Both the position numbers and the translations under genes were made by a program. A stretch of 64,000 nt of DNA from Panicum virgatum (taxonomy: Eukaryota; Streptophyta; Magnoliopsida; Poales; Poaceae): contig NC_053138.1 of assembly GCF_016808335.1 (NCBI RefSeq), forward strand, positions 10,843,900 to 10,907,899, in the 5' to 3' direction. Shown in pieces: positions 1-13,269 of this stretch; position 1 is the stretch's first letter; each line of letters starts with the position of its first letter. Under the pieces are notes generated by a model. That model was not told the DNA's origin, did no database searches, and saw only the letters and a program-made list of their open reading frames with translations.

Positions 1-510
1 TGTGGATTAGGCTATGTGCGACACCATGAGTTGACAAGGAGCTTATCACTAGTCACCTGTTTTTGTTTACAATAGCGGACTCATGGGAGGGCATGGGTGC
101 TCTTGAGTGGCATCACCGCTTGAGAAGGTGTTTGGTACTTCAAGGGATCCTGTAGAGTTGGGTGCTACTAATCAGCATAAAAGAAAATTGTAAGAGAAGA
201 TTGTGTGCATTGTGGAAATTGATGCTTAAATAGTCTCTTATTTTGTTAACTATCTAAGCACACATGTTAAACTTCTCCCGTTGGAAGTTAGGGCTCTTCT
301 GTATGCACTTCATGATACAGCCAATATTCTCTCTCTTTAAGCGCCTATGTAAGCATCTTTGCATTTTATCATATTGAACCATCATTGGCTGTCTTTTAGA
401 GAAGAGCCGCTCTGCTACATTTTCCTTACATGCCCCTGGATATGATCATTATAGTCTGCTTAAGTACAGATACTTGAGTTCACAAAATATGGAAGTTGAC
501 TAATTATAAG
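1..510 (+). other. Intron or upstream part of UPL6; no exon recognised
   Basis: No reading frame here resembles the expected start of UPL6, and the first recognisable exon begins after an AG at 509-510. The stretch is AT-rich and intron-like. The roughly 50 N-terminal residues missing from the protein must therefore be encoded left of the window. Confidence 0.5.
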
Positions 511-3500
511 CTGCAGAAATTCTTCAGAGGTAAGAAGGCTTTGGAACTGGCACGTTCAGAAATTCGGAAGAACTTTTGCTCTACTTTCGGGGAGCATTGT
601 GAGAAGATTGACTGGTATGCATTACCTAACCTGAATGATACATCCTACCCTGTTCATCTTCAAGCTCTCTGATTACCTTGCTGCTAAAACAGGAACATCT
701 TTGGCACTAATTCTGACTTTCTTCGTCAATTGCTGTTTTTCTTCAATGCAAATGAAGACAATGATGTTTCTATACTTTGTCAAGTCTGCAATTTGCTGCT
801 ACAATATGTTAAACGTGGTGGTAAGTATCATAATACTATTTCAAATTGTTCCTTTTTTTCCACTGTATGCAAATATTCTATTGTTATTTCTTAGAGCTTA
901 GGTTGCCCTGTGCCAAAATTGAAAATTTTGAGTTGCATCTTGTTTATACTGCAACCTAAAAAAATTTTAGTAGACCTACTTTAGGAGTAAGATTCTAATT
1001 AAGAAACAGTAAAGGAAAATAGAATCAAGGCATTCAGGTGTACTCTTTGTTCTGGTTTTGTTTTACTCCTACTTAATTCTACTCCTCACAAATCATGAGA
1101 GGTAGTACAACGAATGTTGATTTGGATGAGGATGCATCTAAACTGATGTTGATTTACATGATGGATAGTATAATGATTTTTAATTTGGAAGAGCTAATTT
1201 GAATAGATTGTTAGTGTTTTATTGCATTTTTGAACTCTTTGGGATCTTTCTGGTTCTTATAATATTTGTTATGACCTGCATTTAACTTGCGCACAATCTT
1301 CTCATCATGATATCTGTATTTGTTTTCCCTGTTCCTGTACCATTGTCTGTAATTGTTTATTCTCCATTTTTTTTGCAGGAGATACTGTAACTCTCTTTGC
1401 TGGTGTAAATGACTCCTCACAGCAACCACTTGTTGCTCACAGAGTAAAAAAACTTGCACTCATCTGTGTGCAAGCAGTCTATCAAAAGAGGCAAGTTCAA
1501 TTACGCAAAACTGGTTTTGGGGATATTCTTCTTTAGCTTTAATTAATTGTTTGCGACCACATGTGAAAGTATCTTCTTTTGTCTCTGACGGGAGACTCCC
1601 CGCTGTACATGTGCAAGCTTGTCTGCAGCAAAAATTAGCATCAGCACATGTGACTTGGTTTTATGTTTTGGCAGGCATGATTGGGGTAGCCAACTTTTGA
1701 CAGCACCTGTAAGCACATCAGTGCCTTCTGTCTCGTTACTAGAAACTGTAGCTTGCTTAATAAATCCTAAACTTCCATGGAACTGCAAAGTAGTTGGGTA
1801 TCTTCAGCGGAGAAAGATCTATTGCTTATTCCGGGGCATTATTATATCTGTACCGGTAAGTTCTGTCTCTATTTCTGTGCAATGGTCTTCTATTTATTCT
1901 ATACCATTGTCTGGAAGATATATTAATCCAGAAACAAGTGATAATTGCACTTACTCAAGGGCAAACGGCTCTATTTCCTTTATTTGATATAATTGGTGGT
2001 TTCAATTTTAAGAAACAACCCCCTTTATGATTAAACATGAAACTGTGGTGTTTTGTTCTGTAACACCTTAGGCATGTTGCACTCATGTAACTGTGAGAAA
2101 CCAACCGAAACATGCGTACCAACCAGGCTTACCTTTTTAGGCAAACCTTGTTCTGTCATTCATTTTTCTGGTAGGTTTGAGGGGGAAAACACCATTTGTC
2201 TAGTGGAAATGGAGTTGGCTGTAATAACCGTACCATACTTCAATACTCAATAGTTTGTTCTGTGATTTTCTCTGATGGATACGATCATGATTCAGCAAAA
2301 GGACAGAAATTTTGGGCAATTTGATAGTGCATCTGCGCTGGAACAAGTTCTCATGCTTGTTGCTTCACATGTTGGCCATCATCCTTGTTGTTGTCCAGTA
2401 GTTGATCCAAGGTGGAGTTTCTCCTCTCAGCTTCTGTCCATCCCATTTCTATGGCATCGTTTGCCGCAACTCAAGAAGGTCAGCATTTCCCTTATTTTCT
2501 TGTTTGGCCATTCCTGTTTGGAATATTTCCTATGACTGATACACATTGTTGTGGAGTCTCAAGTCTTACTATAATATTAATCTCTAATATGAACGATATC
2601 CCTGTAAAAAGTTTAGTTTCTTTGAGGAATTAAATGCCTTGATCAATTATTTCATCGGTAATATATCTCACATGCTTGCTTTTATACTCCAGGTTTTCAC
2701 AGTTAATGGAATCAGCAAATATTATATCCATCAAATAGCCTGCTTTTTGCCCAGTCTTGCTGATGTTCTTCCAAATGATATATCAGTTAATCATCCAGGA
2801 TATGCGTGTGTCCTTGCAAATGTTCTTGAAGCTTCAACCTCGACTTTGTCCGATGCAAATTTTGCTTCTGACACAGTAGGTGTTCTACTTCTACCTTTTG
2901 TGTTTTCACTGCATTTTATTTAAGGTCAAAATTCACCAAAATCAGCGTTGTGCTGGGAAAATGAGTAGGTCCCTATCCTAGACTTAGCTTTTAAGGCTTC
3001 ACTCTTTCAGATAAGCATTTTTGGGTCCAGACATATATTAATTTAATATCCTTGAGTGCTCAATTATCTATGGCGATTAGCAAGTTGTTTGTTACTGGTT
3101 ACTGCTGCTTTGTTTCACCACTTAGGCTGCATGATCATATTATGCTAGTTGCAATGTAGATGTTTCATCTGTTATTTTCTTCTGTGAAAAGATTATAAAT
3201 CTGAGTTCAATACTTGCTTCCACTTTTGCTCATTCAGAGTATAGTTTACCGGTACCCCATTAGCCTCTTTACAGGTCTGATCTCTTTAGCGGTCTACATT
3301 CTTGACACACGATCATGATATTTTAAAACATTTTTCATTTTCTTGTGGAGTTGGTCTAATTGTTTGGGCATATGGTAAACTAGATTTTATTTGGTAATGC
3401 TGACGTTATATATTGCGGCTAGCCGGCTAGTTGATTGGTTTATTCAATTGACAAGAAATGTTCTGTTATGGATGTGAGGAAGACTTCTACTAAAATCTTT

Positions 3501-6500
3501 CCACAACATAGGGACTTCTAGTTTCAGATGCCCGACTCTAGTGTATAATCTAATTTTGATAGTTAGTCAATGACATTTATTCATTTTCTATGTTGGTTAT
3601 ATGAGTTATACTGTCTTTAGAACTTAGCAGGGTCTATTTATTCCTCTCTACTTAATGGTTCCTAATAAAAGTAATCTTTTCTTCTTGTGATGGCTAAAAT
3701 GGGTATTGGTTTGTTGTTTTCCACATCTGTAATGTTTTGGTTTATAAATATTTTCCATGTATGCTCTTTCCAAACCAGGCAGCTGACATCATCGCCGTTT
3801 CTACGTCATTGTTAGACACGTTGCCAGCAGTCACGTCACCTACGGAAAGTAAGTTACATGCCATCGAATTATAAGAACCTAGTGTTGGTGTGATGGTTTA
3901 GTAATCTATGTGTTTACATAGCAGTATTGGCACCATTCAGTTTTATTGGGGGTCCTTGTGAGCTGTGATTGGGAGAAAACATGCAGTGCACTTCATTTAC
4001 TTTTACATGAAACATAGGTTTTGTGATGAACCCTTTGTGCATTTATACTTATGGATTATTCATTGAACTGGCCGATTCAGGATTAGGACAAATCAGACGC
4101 AGCTTGAACCTACCTTGCAAAGTGATAGAGTATTTATCCCACATGACCACAGCTCCAGAATTCAAATGCCTTGGGCCCTGATCGACATGGATATGATGAG
4201 CCTGATTGGTTCGCTTCCAAAATGTTGGCATGCCAAAATATGGGCAAGCTTACAAATTTTGACACTCATTTGGTTGAAGGCCAAAAAAGCAGCCCACCTA
4301 GCCAAATGCTATTCTAAACTTGCCAAGGTTTTGGCAAAAAATAATTGGCACGCCCACGTTTTGGCATGCTGATATTTTGGCATCCAACCAAGCAGGCCTG
4401 ATATTCTGATCTTAGAAGAAAATAATTCAGTTTGAGGAGCTATTCAACTATCTGAGAGGAAATGATAACTATTCAAAGGTACTTGGGGCTTAATTTGGAT
4501 GATGTATTAGGATTCAAATAGTTAGGGTTAGATTGAAACCCAAAAGTATATCCTTTTCTAAACAGGCTGTAACTCCTTTTCATCCGTGCATAGTCATGTA
4601 CCTTGCCAATAATCATCCCTGTTAAGCCAATTACTAGGCTATTTACTAGGACTACGCTCCCTGTGGGATCTGATTATTGCAAAAAGATCAGATTAATTGG
4701 TTAAGCTGTGTTGAGTTAAGTTCTAAACTTCTAATATGAGTTTTTCTTAAAATACGTACAGGGGCAGATGATGATGATGAGATGCCTATGGATGTCGATG
4801 TTAAAAATGGTCTTGATGTTGATTTGGAAAGACAGATAACTACAGCAATTGATTCAAAGCTACTTCAACATTTGGTATGAATCCTAAACAACTGCTGATG
4901 TTCTTGGCCTTATTAACCATTGGGCTCCATATTCTCTTATCCAGTTTGACCAGAGGTTGTGTAATGCATAGGTGAATGCACTCTTCAGAGGTAGATTAAG
5001 CACAGACCATTCTGATCTTTCTGCACCGTCAGATGCTGAAGTGGATGCTGTAGGATCTATTTGTGCTTTTCTTCATGTCACATTCAACACATTCCCTCTA
5101 GAGCGGATTATGACTGTGCTGGCGTACCGGACTGAAATTGTTCCTGCACTATGGAATTTTATAAAACGATGCCATGAAAACCGAAGATGGCCATATTTTT
5201 CCAAGTTTGCATCTTCATTACCTGCAGATGCTCCTGGTTGGCTCCTGCCCATGTCTGTATTCTGTCCCATATACAAGTAAGGCAGTTTTTCATGTATTGA
5301 AAACTCTTGCTCTTTTTTTTTCTAATAGCATATATTGTCAAGCTATTGGAATGTAGTAGAAGTGCATTGTATTTCCTCATATGCTTATGATGCTTTGTCT
5401 TTGCACCTTGTACCAGGCACATGTTGAAGATCATTGATAATGGGGAGTTCTATGAACAGGAGAAACCTCTTTCACTTAATGATTTGAAGTCCCTGGTTCT
5501 CATTTTAAAACAGGTAGAATAATGCAATAGTATTGCTACATTGTGTTGCCAGGAAGCATTTACTTGCTGTGTTGAATACACAATCTTTTGAAACATCATA
5601 GTTGTAGCAAACTTACACAATCTTTGCTGTTCTGTAATATTGGTAACATTTGACTTGCATATGTTACATTGCACCTTTTGTGTTGTTGGTGTCAATTGAA
5701 TAATGCATTAAGTCTGCAGGCATTATGGCAACTTCTGTGGGTTATTCCTTCCTCTTCTACTCTGAAAGTGGCACCCAACCCTTCAGGCCTCAAAAAATTG
5801 TCAGTGGAGAATGTCAAAACCAGAGCTAGGGTTGGGTTATCTGAACTACTCACACAGGTTGGCACTCTTGTCTGCATACCCTGTTGTTTCCTTTTATAGG
5901 ATTGTTTGAACTCTCATTTTTTTTGCAGGTTTTGTTTCTTTTTTTGTAGTACTTTGAATCATACTTCTTATGTTGAGTCTTGACAAAATTACAATGATAC
6001 TGTAGTTTCAATTTTCTTTTTGTTTCATACTGGTCCGTCTTAGGGATGTGCACACATGATTCTGTGTCCTGAATTTCGAATTTTCCCTGGGCCATTTGAT
6101 GGTTCTTCATTTACAAGATGTTTGAGCTTTTTTTTTGTTTACACTTATTTTTGTTTTCCTTCTTAGTGATTAATATGAATTTTGTCTTCGTGTGAGCTCT
6201 TTCCATTGACTGTATAGCTGTCCATTAGGTTAATTAAAATTGCAACCTAATTGCAGTTGCAAGACTGGAACAGCCGACTCCCGTTCACTTCTGCAAGTGA
6301 TTTCTATTCTCAAGAAGCAACAAGTGAAAATTTTGTGTCTCAGGTAGTGAACACCTATGCTGTTTTATTAATTGAACTGTCTTTCAAGTGTTCTACTAAG
6401 GCTGTGCATATGTGTCTCAGGCAATACTTGGCAATACTCGAGCATCAGAGATTATAAAGCTTGCTCCTTTCTTGGCGCCATTTACTAGTAGAGTCAAAAT

Positions 6501-7298
6501 ATTCACTGTAAGTTACTGCAAATTTATCATGTAAATGGTGCTGAATAAGACAGGCACATATTGGTTGAAAACAGCTTAATTGTTGCAAATTGCTCAAAAA
6601 CATAGCTAGAAGCTTTGACGAAATTCGGAGGAAAAAAGGTGCTGTTACGTTGGACAGTTTCAGCTGGAATTGCACAAAATGACCAAAGCACTGTTTACAC
6701 GGATTGATTTGCTCTTGAATTTTAACATGGGTCTGAACAAAGACCCACCAATAGGCTAAAGATGTGCATTGTTTCCGTTGTGGAGCAATTTGTAATAATT
6801 ATGCTGTTCCCAGCTGATATGCTCCTGATAAGACTGGCACATCTTTTAGGATAATGTCTTAAAAGATTGTTTTTTTCTACATGTAGTCCCAATTGTCAAG
6901 TTCTAGACAATCGGCATCACATTCTGCATTGACAAGACATCGGTTCAAAATAAGAAGAAATCGACTTCTGGAAGATGCTTTTGATCAGCTAAGTTTGCTT
7001 TCTGAAGAAGATCTCAAAGGACCGGTATGATTGACAATGATCTGCTAAATATCATATGAAACAGTTACATTTTCGTAATGACACTTAAATATTCTTGATG
7101 TATGTAGATTCGAGTGTCATTTATTAATGAGCATGGTGAGGAAGAGGCTGGAATTGATGGTGGTGGAATTTTCAAAGATTTCATGGAGAATATCACTCGA
7201 GCTGCTTTTGATGTACAGTATGGTCTCTTCAAGGTATCCGCTCTTTTTTCTCAAACACGCAGGAGAGGTGTGAGAGGTGTGCATCATTTCATTAAGAA

Positions 7299-7342
<44 letters not shown>

Positions 7343-10300
7343 CAAAGGGCAGGGCAAAGAAGATCCCTACCCTAGACACACACCCTCTACTAGAGACTAG
7401 CACAGAGCCACAGACTCGCTACAAAATAGAAAAATGCGACCAACATTCTCGCATGGACAAGGCTAGTTGTTCATAGAAAGCTTCTGTAGGAGCAGCTCAC
7501 GTAGATACCGCCAAGGCATCTTTTTTTAGATGACTTCGTTCATCCAATGTGACCTGTTGCATATTATTAAGTTTACTTGTAGATTCCTGTTTCACAAATA
7601 TATTTATCTTTTTGTGTCACAAACACAGGTGCTCTGCAATTATATGCATTTATTGGTTTACAGTTTGGAAAAGACCTCACAGGCTTCTGTTGGAATTTTT
7701 GGTTTTCCTTTCTTAGGAGACAGCTGATCATCTTCTGTACCCAAACCCCGCATCAGGATTGGTTCATGAACTACACCTGCAATATTTCCATTTTCTTGGA
7801 AGTCTCCTTGGAAAGGTATTTTGATCATGCCCCCCTTTTCCCATTGCTAAGCTGGTACTAGACCTAGCTCCTAGATTCCTGCAGGAGTTTGTGGTCTAAA
7901 ATAAAGTGCTTTTAAGTCTTTATTTTAGTCTAAAGGGGAATCAACCTTCAGTTTATCCCCAGCTCCAGCTCTTGGAACTCAGGGAGCTAGGGATACTCAG
8001 ATCCATGAATGTGCTATTGCAAATACAGTACTCCTTCCTTTGTTTTTGTAAGGCGTATTAGGTTTGGGCATGGTGGTTAAAGGAGCCCATGAAACCAAGA
8101 AATTGCTTGAAAAAATGACTGATGTGTTGGTGTTAAATGTCTTGAGAATACGAGAGAATGGTTTATAGAAGTTTACTCATAAATTGTTAATAGTGACTAG
8201 TGAGGGAAGGTTAGTGTGGAGAGCAAGTTAACATCCTAAAATTTTGATATATGCCTTATGTTTTGACAAAAGGATATAAAAAACTAGTATATGTTTTGTA
8301 TAATGAAAAGATGGGAGTATCTATTAGTCTCTTGGGTGCTTATGTAGTTCCATGCAGAAGTTTTGTGAAGGAATGTCCGTGCAAGAGTTAATAATATGAT
8401 TTTCAACTTTGGGTGCTGTGTGATGCTATCTCTTATATACTTATCAATATTGGTTCCAAATTTCTCCAATTGCACATTTGACTGCTATGCATCTTCTTAA
8501 TTTAGTTCTCATGATTTGGTGGATCCCTAAAAGTTCTCATGATTTGGGCTATGATCTACTCCCTCCGTCCCACAAAGACTGTTCATTTAGAAAATTTTAG
8601 ACATATTACTAGCGGTGGAAAATGACCATGTTACCCCTAATTAACTATAGCAATTGTGATTGAAGACCGTGCTACTTATTTGGTTCCCTAGATCCTCAAT
8701 AAATGCGAATGCATTGGAACCAGAAAAGTAACATCTACTTGAACATTTGATTGGCTCCATGCCCTTCTCAATGCAATTATTTCTTGGTATTTGATATTGC
8801 TTTAATTAGATGGACTTTACTACAATCTAAATGAACAGTCTTTGTGGGACAAAATTTAAAAGCTAAACAAATAGTCTTTGCCGGACGGAGGGAGTATGTC
8901 TGATTCATGTTTTTCCAGGCAATGTATGAGGGCATACTTGTGGACTTGCCATTTGCGACGTTCTTCTTGAGCAAGTTGAAACAAAAGTACTCCCTCTCCC
9001 TCCCTCTCTTCTGGGTGTGTGTGTGTGGGTGTGTCATATGTTTTCATTTTATTATGTTGTTTGTGTTATACATTTTTTTTGTTGATGTTAGCTTGTGTAT
9101 ATGATCTTCTACTCATCTATCAGGTACAATTTTTTAAATGATCTTCCTTCATTGGATCCAGAATTATATCGACATATTCTATTTTTAAAGGTATAAAATA
9201 CATTGACATAGTTTCTGTCAATCTAATGTTCAAAAATGCCTCCTCCTGATATTTCTTTTTCCCCCCTGCTCAGCATTACAACGGTGATATCTCAGAGCTG
9301 GAACTGTATTTTGTCATTGTGAATAATGAATATGGTGAACAGTGTGAAGAAGAACTTCTCCCTGGTGGGAGAGACATGCGTGTTACTAATGATAATGTTA
9401 TTACTTTTATCCATCTTGTTGCCAATCATCGGTTAAACTACCAGGTAAAAATATTGTTGGTATGCTATTTTCTTGCATGGGAATGCTTTGCTCAATAATT
9501 TGCTTTGATTTCAATCATAGATTCGTGCACAAAGTACACACTTCTTGCGAGGTTTTCAACAGCTTATACCAAAAGACTGGATTGATATGTTCAATGAACA
9601 TGAAATTCAGGTAATTCAACAGTAACCTTAACACTACATTGCTTAATTCTCTGTCTCTGGTGATTAAAATGGTAATTTTTTTCTGACATCACTATAGTAT
9701 ATATTCCTACCTTGTTTACTTATCTATGTTACTAAGTTGTCTCCTGCAGGTTCTCATATCTGGCTCTTTGGAAAGCTTGGATATTGATGACTTGCGGTCA
9801 AACACCAACTATTCTGCAGGATATCATCCGGTATGTGTTGCTTTCTTATGTAGCAAGGGCCATCTTTTTGTTACTCAAATGTATCCTAGCAACCGTACTG
9901 AATTACATGACATGTAAATCTGCAACCCTATTGATTTACAGACAGCCCATTTTTAGCTTCAAACTAGCTGACAGCATGAGTTACGGGCAAAATTTCGTGA
10001 AGCAGGGATTAGGTTGATTGGAGAAAAAATGGAGGAAGGAGTGGGTGAACGGCTCCACTAGGGCTAGCTGGCCCTACGAGGGGAGGGAGTAGGAGGCAAC
10101 AGGCTGCTGCTGGCATGGCGCTGGTGGGCAGCAACATCATGGTAGTGAGTGAGTGGGAGGGAGGGAGATTAACCCCTTAATTCTCTTGCCTCTAATAGCT
10201 ACAGCTCCCGTTATGTTTATAGAGATGACTACATGACTTGACCCCTAAGCAGCCTATTAGAAGACTCCAGACAGTTTAATGGGCAAGTAATCACCCTCTA

Positions 10301-11707
10301 GAGGGTGCACTTGCTGTTTAACACGTGCTACATTGTGCGTGGGCCTTAATGGTCCCCCTGTTGGGCCTACCCGCTTCAGGACTGTAACAATATGTGTCCA
10401 GAATTATCATTATTTTTGTACTGCTAGGTGGGTTTCTTGAGGTTCACATTCAAAGGTCATATTTTTTTAATTCCTATCTAACATTCTTTCAGGACCACGA
10501 GGTCATTGAGATGTTTTGGGAAGTCCTGAAGAGCTTCAGTTCAGACAATCAGAAAAAATTTCTCAAGTTGGTGCCTAATCTACTCGGTTTAATTTTTCCT
10601 TCCTGTGATGGTTATCCTTTTCCTGTTTTTGAAGAAATTATCCTCTGTAAATTTAGTTGATAGACTTAGACTACCCCCTCTAGCCACTCCGACCCTAAAA
10701 CCCAGGTGTTAGAGTGGGGGAGAGGGGGGGCTTTATCACTGGACCAACATTCCCCCTACGGCGAGCGAGCCGCGCCGCGCTGCGCCGCGCTTGTGGCTGC
10801 TGGTCTCAGCGAACCCCGCAGGGGAAATCGCGCAGTGGAAGAAATGCGTGGCCGGTGGGTTTCGAACCCGGGACCTGGCTCTGATACCAACTTAGACCAC
10901 CCCCTCTAGCCACTCCGACCCTAAAACCCAGGTGTTAGAGTGGGGGAGAGGGGGGGCTTTATCACTGGACCAACAGATAGAGCTAAAGATGTTAACGATT
11001 ATTCTAGTTGTGGTTTTCTATGCTAATGAGGATTACTTATGTTGTCAAGTTCGCTTTTGCATTAGCACCTGTTTGTTTCTCATGTGCCTCTGTTTTTTAT
11101 AGACATCTCTTTGAATTCCGGCATGTAAGGTAGCACATGTTCACTATGACTGCATGTCATGAGCTGTTGAATACTTGAATGTTGACTAGTGGAAGTATAC
11201 TAATGACATTTTTATTTAAAATCAAGGCTCGCCTTTAGAAAGATGTTTTATGTTGATGCAAATAAATGGACAGGTTTGTGACCGGATGTTCTCGTGGTCC
11301 ACTCCTTGGATTCCAGTACCTCGAACCAAAATTTTGCATTCATAGGTTTGCTACATCTACCTGTTTATGTTCCATCCATTGAGATGGGATTTGCATAATG
11401 CTCTCCTAACTTCATTTTTTTGTCTCCCCTTGAATGCAGAGCTGGTGTTCCAGGCATGGAGGAGCATGCTGACCGCCTGCCTACATCGGCTACTTGCATG
11501 AACCTCCTGAAGCTTCCCCCCTATAAAACGTTAGTAGACTTAAACTAACCGCAGTAGTACATCTTGATGGGCCATGTATTTTGTGCATGCCATTAGATGT
11601 TGATCCATTCCAACTAACGGCTGTTTCGGTTCTTGAACAGCAAGGAGCAGTTGCAGATGAAGCTGCTGTACGCCATAAATTCAGAAGCTGGTTTTGATCT
11701 TAGTTGA
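511..11707 (+). CDS. UPL6: HECT-type E3 ubiquitin-protein ligase UPL6 (5' partial, 25 exons)
   Basis: It transfers ubiquitin from an E2 to substrates through a thioester on the HECT cysteine. Exons read: 511-614, 693-820, 1379-1490, 1675-1855, 2296-2475, 2693-2875, 3779-3848, 4762-4874, 4972-5276, 5417-5513, 5720-5857, 6257-6343, 6421-6507, 6887-7024, 7108-7233, 7717-7815, 8919-8986, 9124-9190, 9274-9444, 9521-9610, 9750-9830, 10493-10566, 11274-11345, 11440-11529, 11641-11707. All phases agree, giving 2,928 nt, or 975 residues plus stop. The first exon carries an IQ-like motif (LQKFFRGKKALELAR), as in plant UPL6. The HECT domain starts near residue 640 (FINEHGEEEAGIDGGG). The catalytic Cys is visible residue 943 (codon 11495-11497, context TSATCMNLLKLPPYK). 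The family is about 1,030 residues long, so only the first exon is missing. The intron after 1490 has a GC donor. UPL7 was considered, but the N-terminal half fits UPL6 better. Confidence 0.93.
4198..4400. mobile_element. MITE-like element in a UPL6 intron, with long imperfect terminal inverted repeats
   Basis: The left end begins GAGCCTGATTGGTT and the right end is its approximate inverse (CCAACCAAGCAGGCCTG). Inside both ends the motif GGCATGCCAAAA recurs in inverted orientation, giving about 45 bp of imperfect terminal inverted repeat. A related copy lies at 21,929-22,137. No coding capacity is visible. The superfamily is not assigned, because no clean target duplication could be fixed by eye. 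Confidence 0.6.
7299..7341 (+). repeat. (TAG)n trinucleotide microsatellite
   Basis: About fourteen consecutive AGT/TAG triplets lie in the UPL6 intron that follows the exon 7108-7233. They are outside the coding exons and are likely to vary in length between individuals. Confidence 0.95.
8031..8317. mobile_element. Degenerate Stowaway-like MITE in a UPL6 intron
   Basis: The 287-bp segment begins CTCCTTCC and ends GATGGGAG. TA dinucleotides flank it at 8029-8030 and 8318-8319. The ends are imperfect inverted repeats. TA targets and CTCCNTCC-type ends are the Tc1/mariner-derived Stowaway signature in grasses. Confidence 0.6.
8559..8894. mobile_element. Stowaway MITE in a UPL6 intron, well preserved
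   Basis: The element starts CTCCCTCCGTCCCACAAAGA and ends with the inverse (CCGGACGGAGGGAG). It is flanked by the TA target duplication at 8557-8558 and 8895-8896 and is 336 bp long. It is AT-rich inside and non-coding. It lies only 24 bp upstream of the HECT exon at 8919, so it sits close to that exon's branch-point region. Confidence 0.9.
9990..10390. other. Unclassified insertion-like intron segment
   Basis: This part of the intron between exons 9750-9830 and 10493-10566 is noticeably more GC-rich than neighbouring introns (for example around 10,040-10,170). It contains no exon in frame. It looks like transposon-derived DNA, but no terminal repeats could be fixed. Confidence 0.3.
10664..10975 (-). 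mobile_element. Complete SMART (small LTR retrotransposon) inside a UPL6 intron
   Basis: Two 86-bp direct repeats act as LTRs: 10,664-10,749 and 10,890-10,975. They differ at only one or two positions. The TSD is a perfect GATAG at 10,659-10,663 and 10,976-10,980. Read on the minus strand, each LTR begins TGTTGG and ends CTAAGT. The primer-binding site follows the 5' LTR directly: TGGTATCAGAGC (10,878-10,889), complementary to the 3' end of initiator tRNA-Met, with complementarity continuing about 5 nt further. A purine run precedes the 3' LTR. The 140-bp interior has no ORF. Whole length is 312 bp, matching the SMART/TRIM class known in grasses. Confidence 0.93.
10878..10889 (-). other. Primer-binding site of the SMART element (initiator tRNA-Met)
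   Basis: The minus strand reads TGGTATCAGAGC immediately after the LTR end at 10,890. This is the canonical complement of the plant initiator tRNA-Met 3' end. Confidence 0.9.
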
Positions 11708-13268
11708 TCGGGATCGGGATTCAATATTGTGCAGTGTAGATAGTCGCTAGAGAACAGCTTGAAGGAACCCAGGGCCAAAGCACCGACCATCGGCCCCTTT
11801 GGAAGCCCCATAATAGAAAAAAATGCAGATGTTTCTCAGAAAGCAGTTGTTTCTGAGAGTAGGTGGATGTCTGGAGACTGGAGGGAAGTTGCAATAGCTG
11901 GCTGCTAACTAGGCTCCCAACACAAATAGGCAGATGCTGTTTGAATCAGCCATGAAGATGTACATATGTATTTTATACAGAAACTCCTCTCCACGCTGGT
12001 TTGTAACTAGTGGCAATGGTACAGTACAAGTGCTCTTGCCTTTTTCTGCCTGCTGGTACGTAATTTCAAATGGCATCCCTGTAGGTCTTGAAGGCCCGTT
12101 CTAGCCATCTCCACAGCGCAACACCCTGCATAAGATCTATTGTTCTGAAGGAACTGGAATGGAGAATCGGATTTGCACAAATTACTGAGGAAGCCTATTT
12201 ATTGCAACTAGGGGTGCCGAAGGATCTCAAAATTTAGCCGTATTGGGCTAGCTGTGCCCATATTTCATATATTTTTAAGCTAAGAATGATTAAGAATTGA
12301 GTTGGGCTGTGAAGGGGTATTAATGCCATGATCTGTTACTGCCCCTAATTACACTGAGCAAGTCATAACTCATAACCACATATTCACGCTTGCAAATAAT
12401 TGTCTGAAATGCTGGTTGATATCCTCCTTGTAGCATAATACATGGCTAATATGATCTTGCAGTTTCCAGCCCGTCACGGCGTTGTTGTGGTGCTCGCGGC
12501 CGGTGGATTTAGGCAAAAGCATGTTCTTGGCACAGGCTCGTCAGGCCGGTAAAGAATTTCGCAGCCTGTAAGAGCCTGAGTGGATTCCTACCTCCCGTAC
12601 GGATGCCATCTAACTCATTCGTCTATTTTTATGACCCCCAAAAGAATAAACAAAAGGGCGTTATTTCATCCATTTTTATGAGCCCCAAAACAATAAACAA
12701 AAAGGCATTACTTCAGTCAAAATAATCGTTCCCAAACAGAGGATGCAACCCATATTGTAGGCAAACGAGAGAATTTTTTTTAACATCAGTCTGAAATTCG
12801 CTTTCACCGAAAGTCGAACCTAGGACCTGAAGAGTGATACTGAGCTCATCTAACCAATTTGGTTCTCTAAAACACAAATACCTAGACAAATATGAGGCCA
12901 CCTGGTTAGGCACCCGTTCGCACAGGGATGCATCACAACTCAACAATATTTCGGACGCCTAACACGTTGTCAACATCACGCCACAAGCCAAATATGAGCC
13001 AACGGTCTCTAAAATACAACTTTAACAATTACTTTTGTTATAAATATTCCTATAAAGTATGCTGTTATAACACCATACATGTCTAGATTATCTACTCATA
13101 CCATTTTCAAATATCAAAGCACAACGCATCAAAAGTAACATACAACCCCAAGTTTAAACTGCCTAATTTAGATGACCATGAACGTCATTTATTTATGATC
13201 AGAGGAAGTAGCACAAAATTATAATCCACACCCACCGTGCTTATGTCCGCACGTATCAGCAGGTGCAT
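11708..13268. other. UPL6 3' UTR and intergenic region
   Basis: The first few hundred bases after the stop (to roughly 12,050) are probably UPL6 3' UTR, although no unambiguous polyadenylation signal was chosen. From there to 13,268 I see no gene. A short segment near 12,770-12,900 resembles a degraded transposon. Confidence 0.4.
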
Positions 13269-13269
13269 A

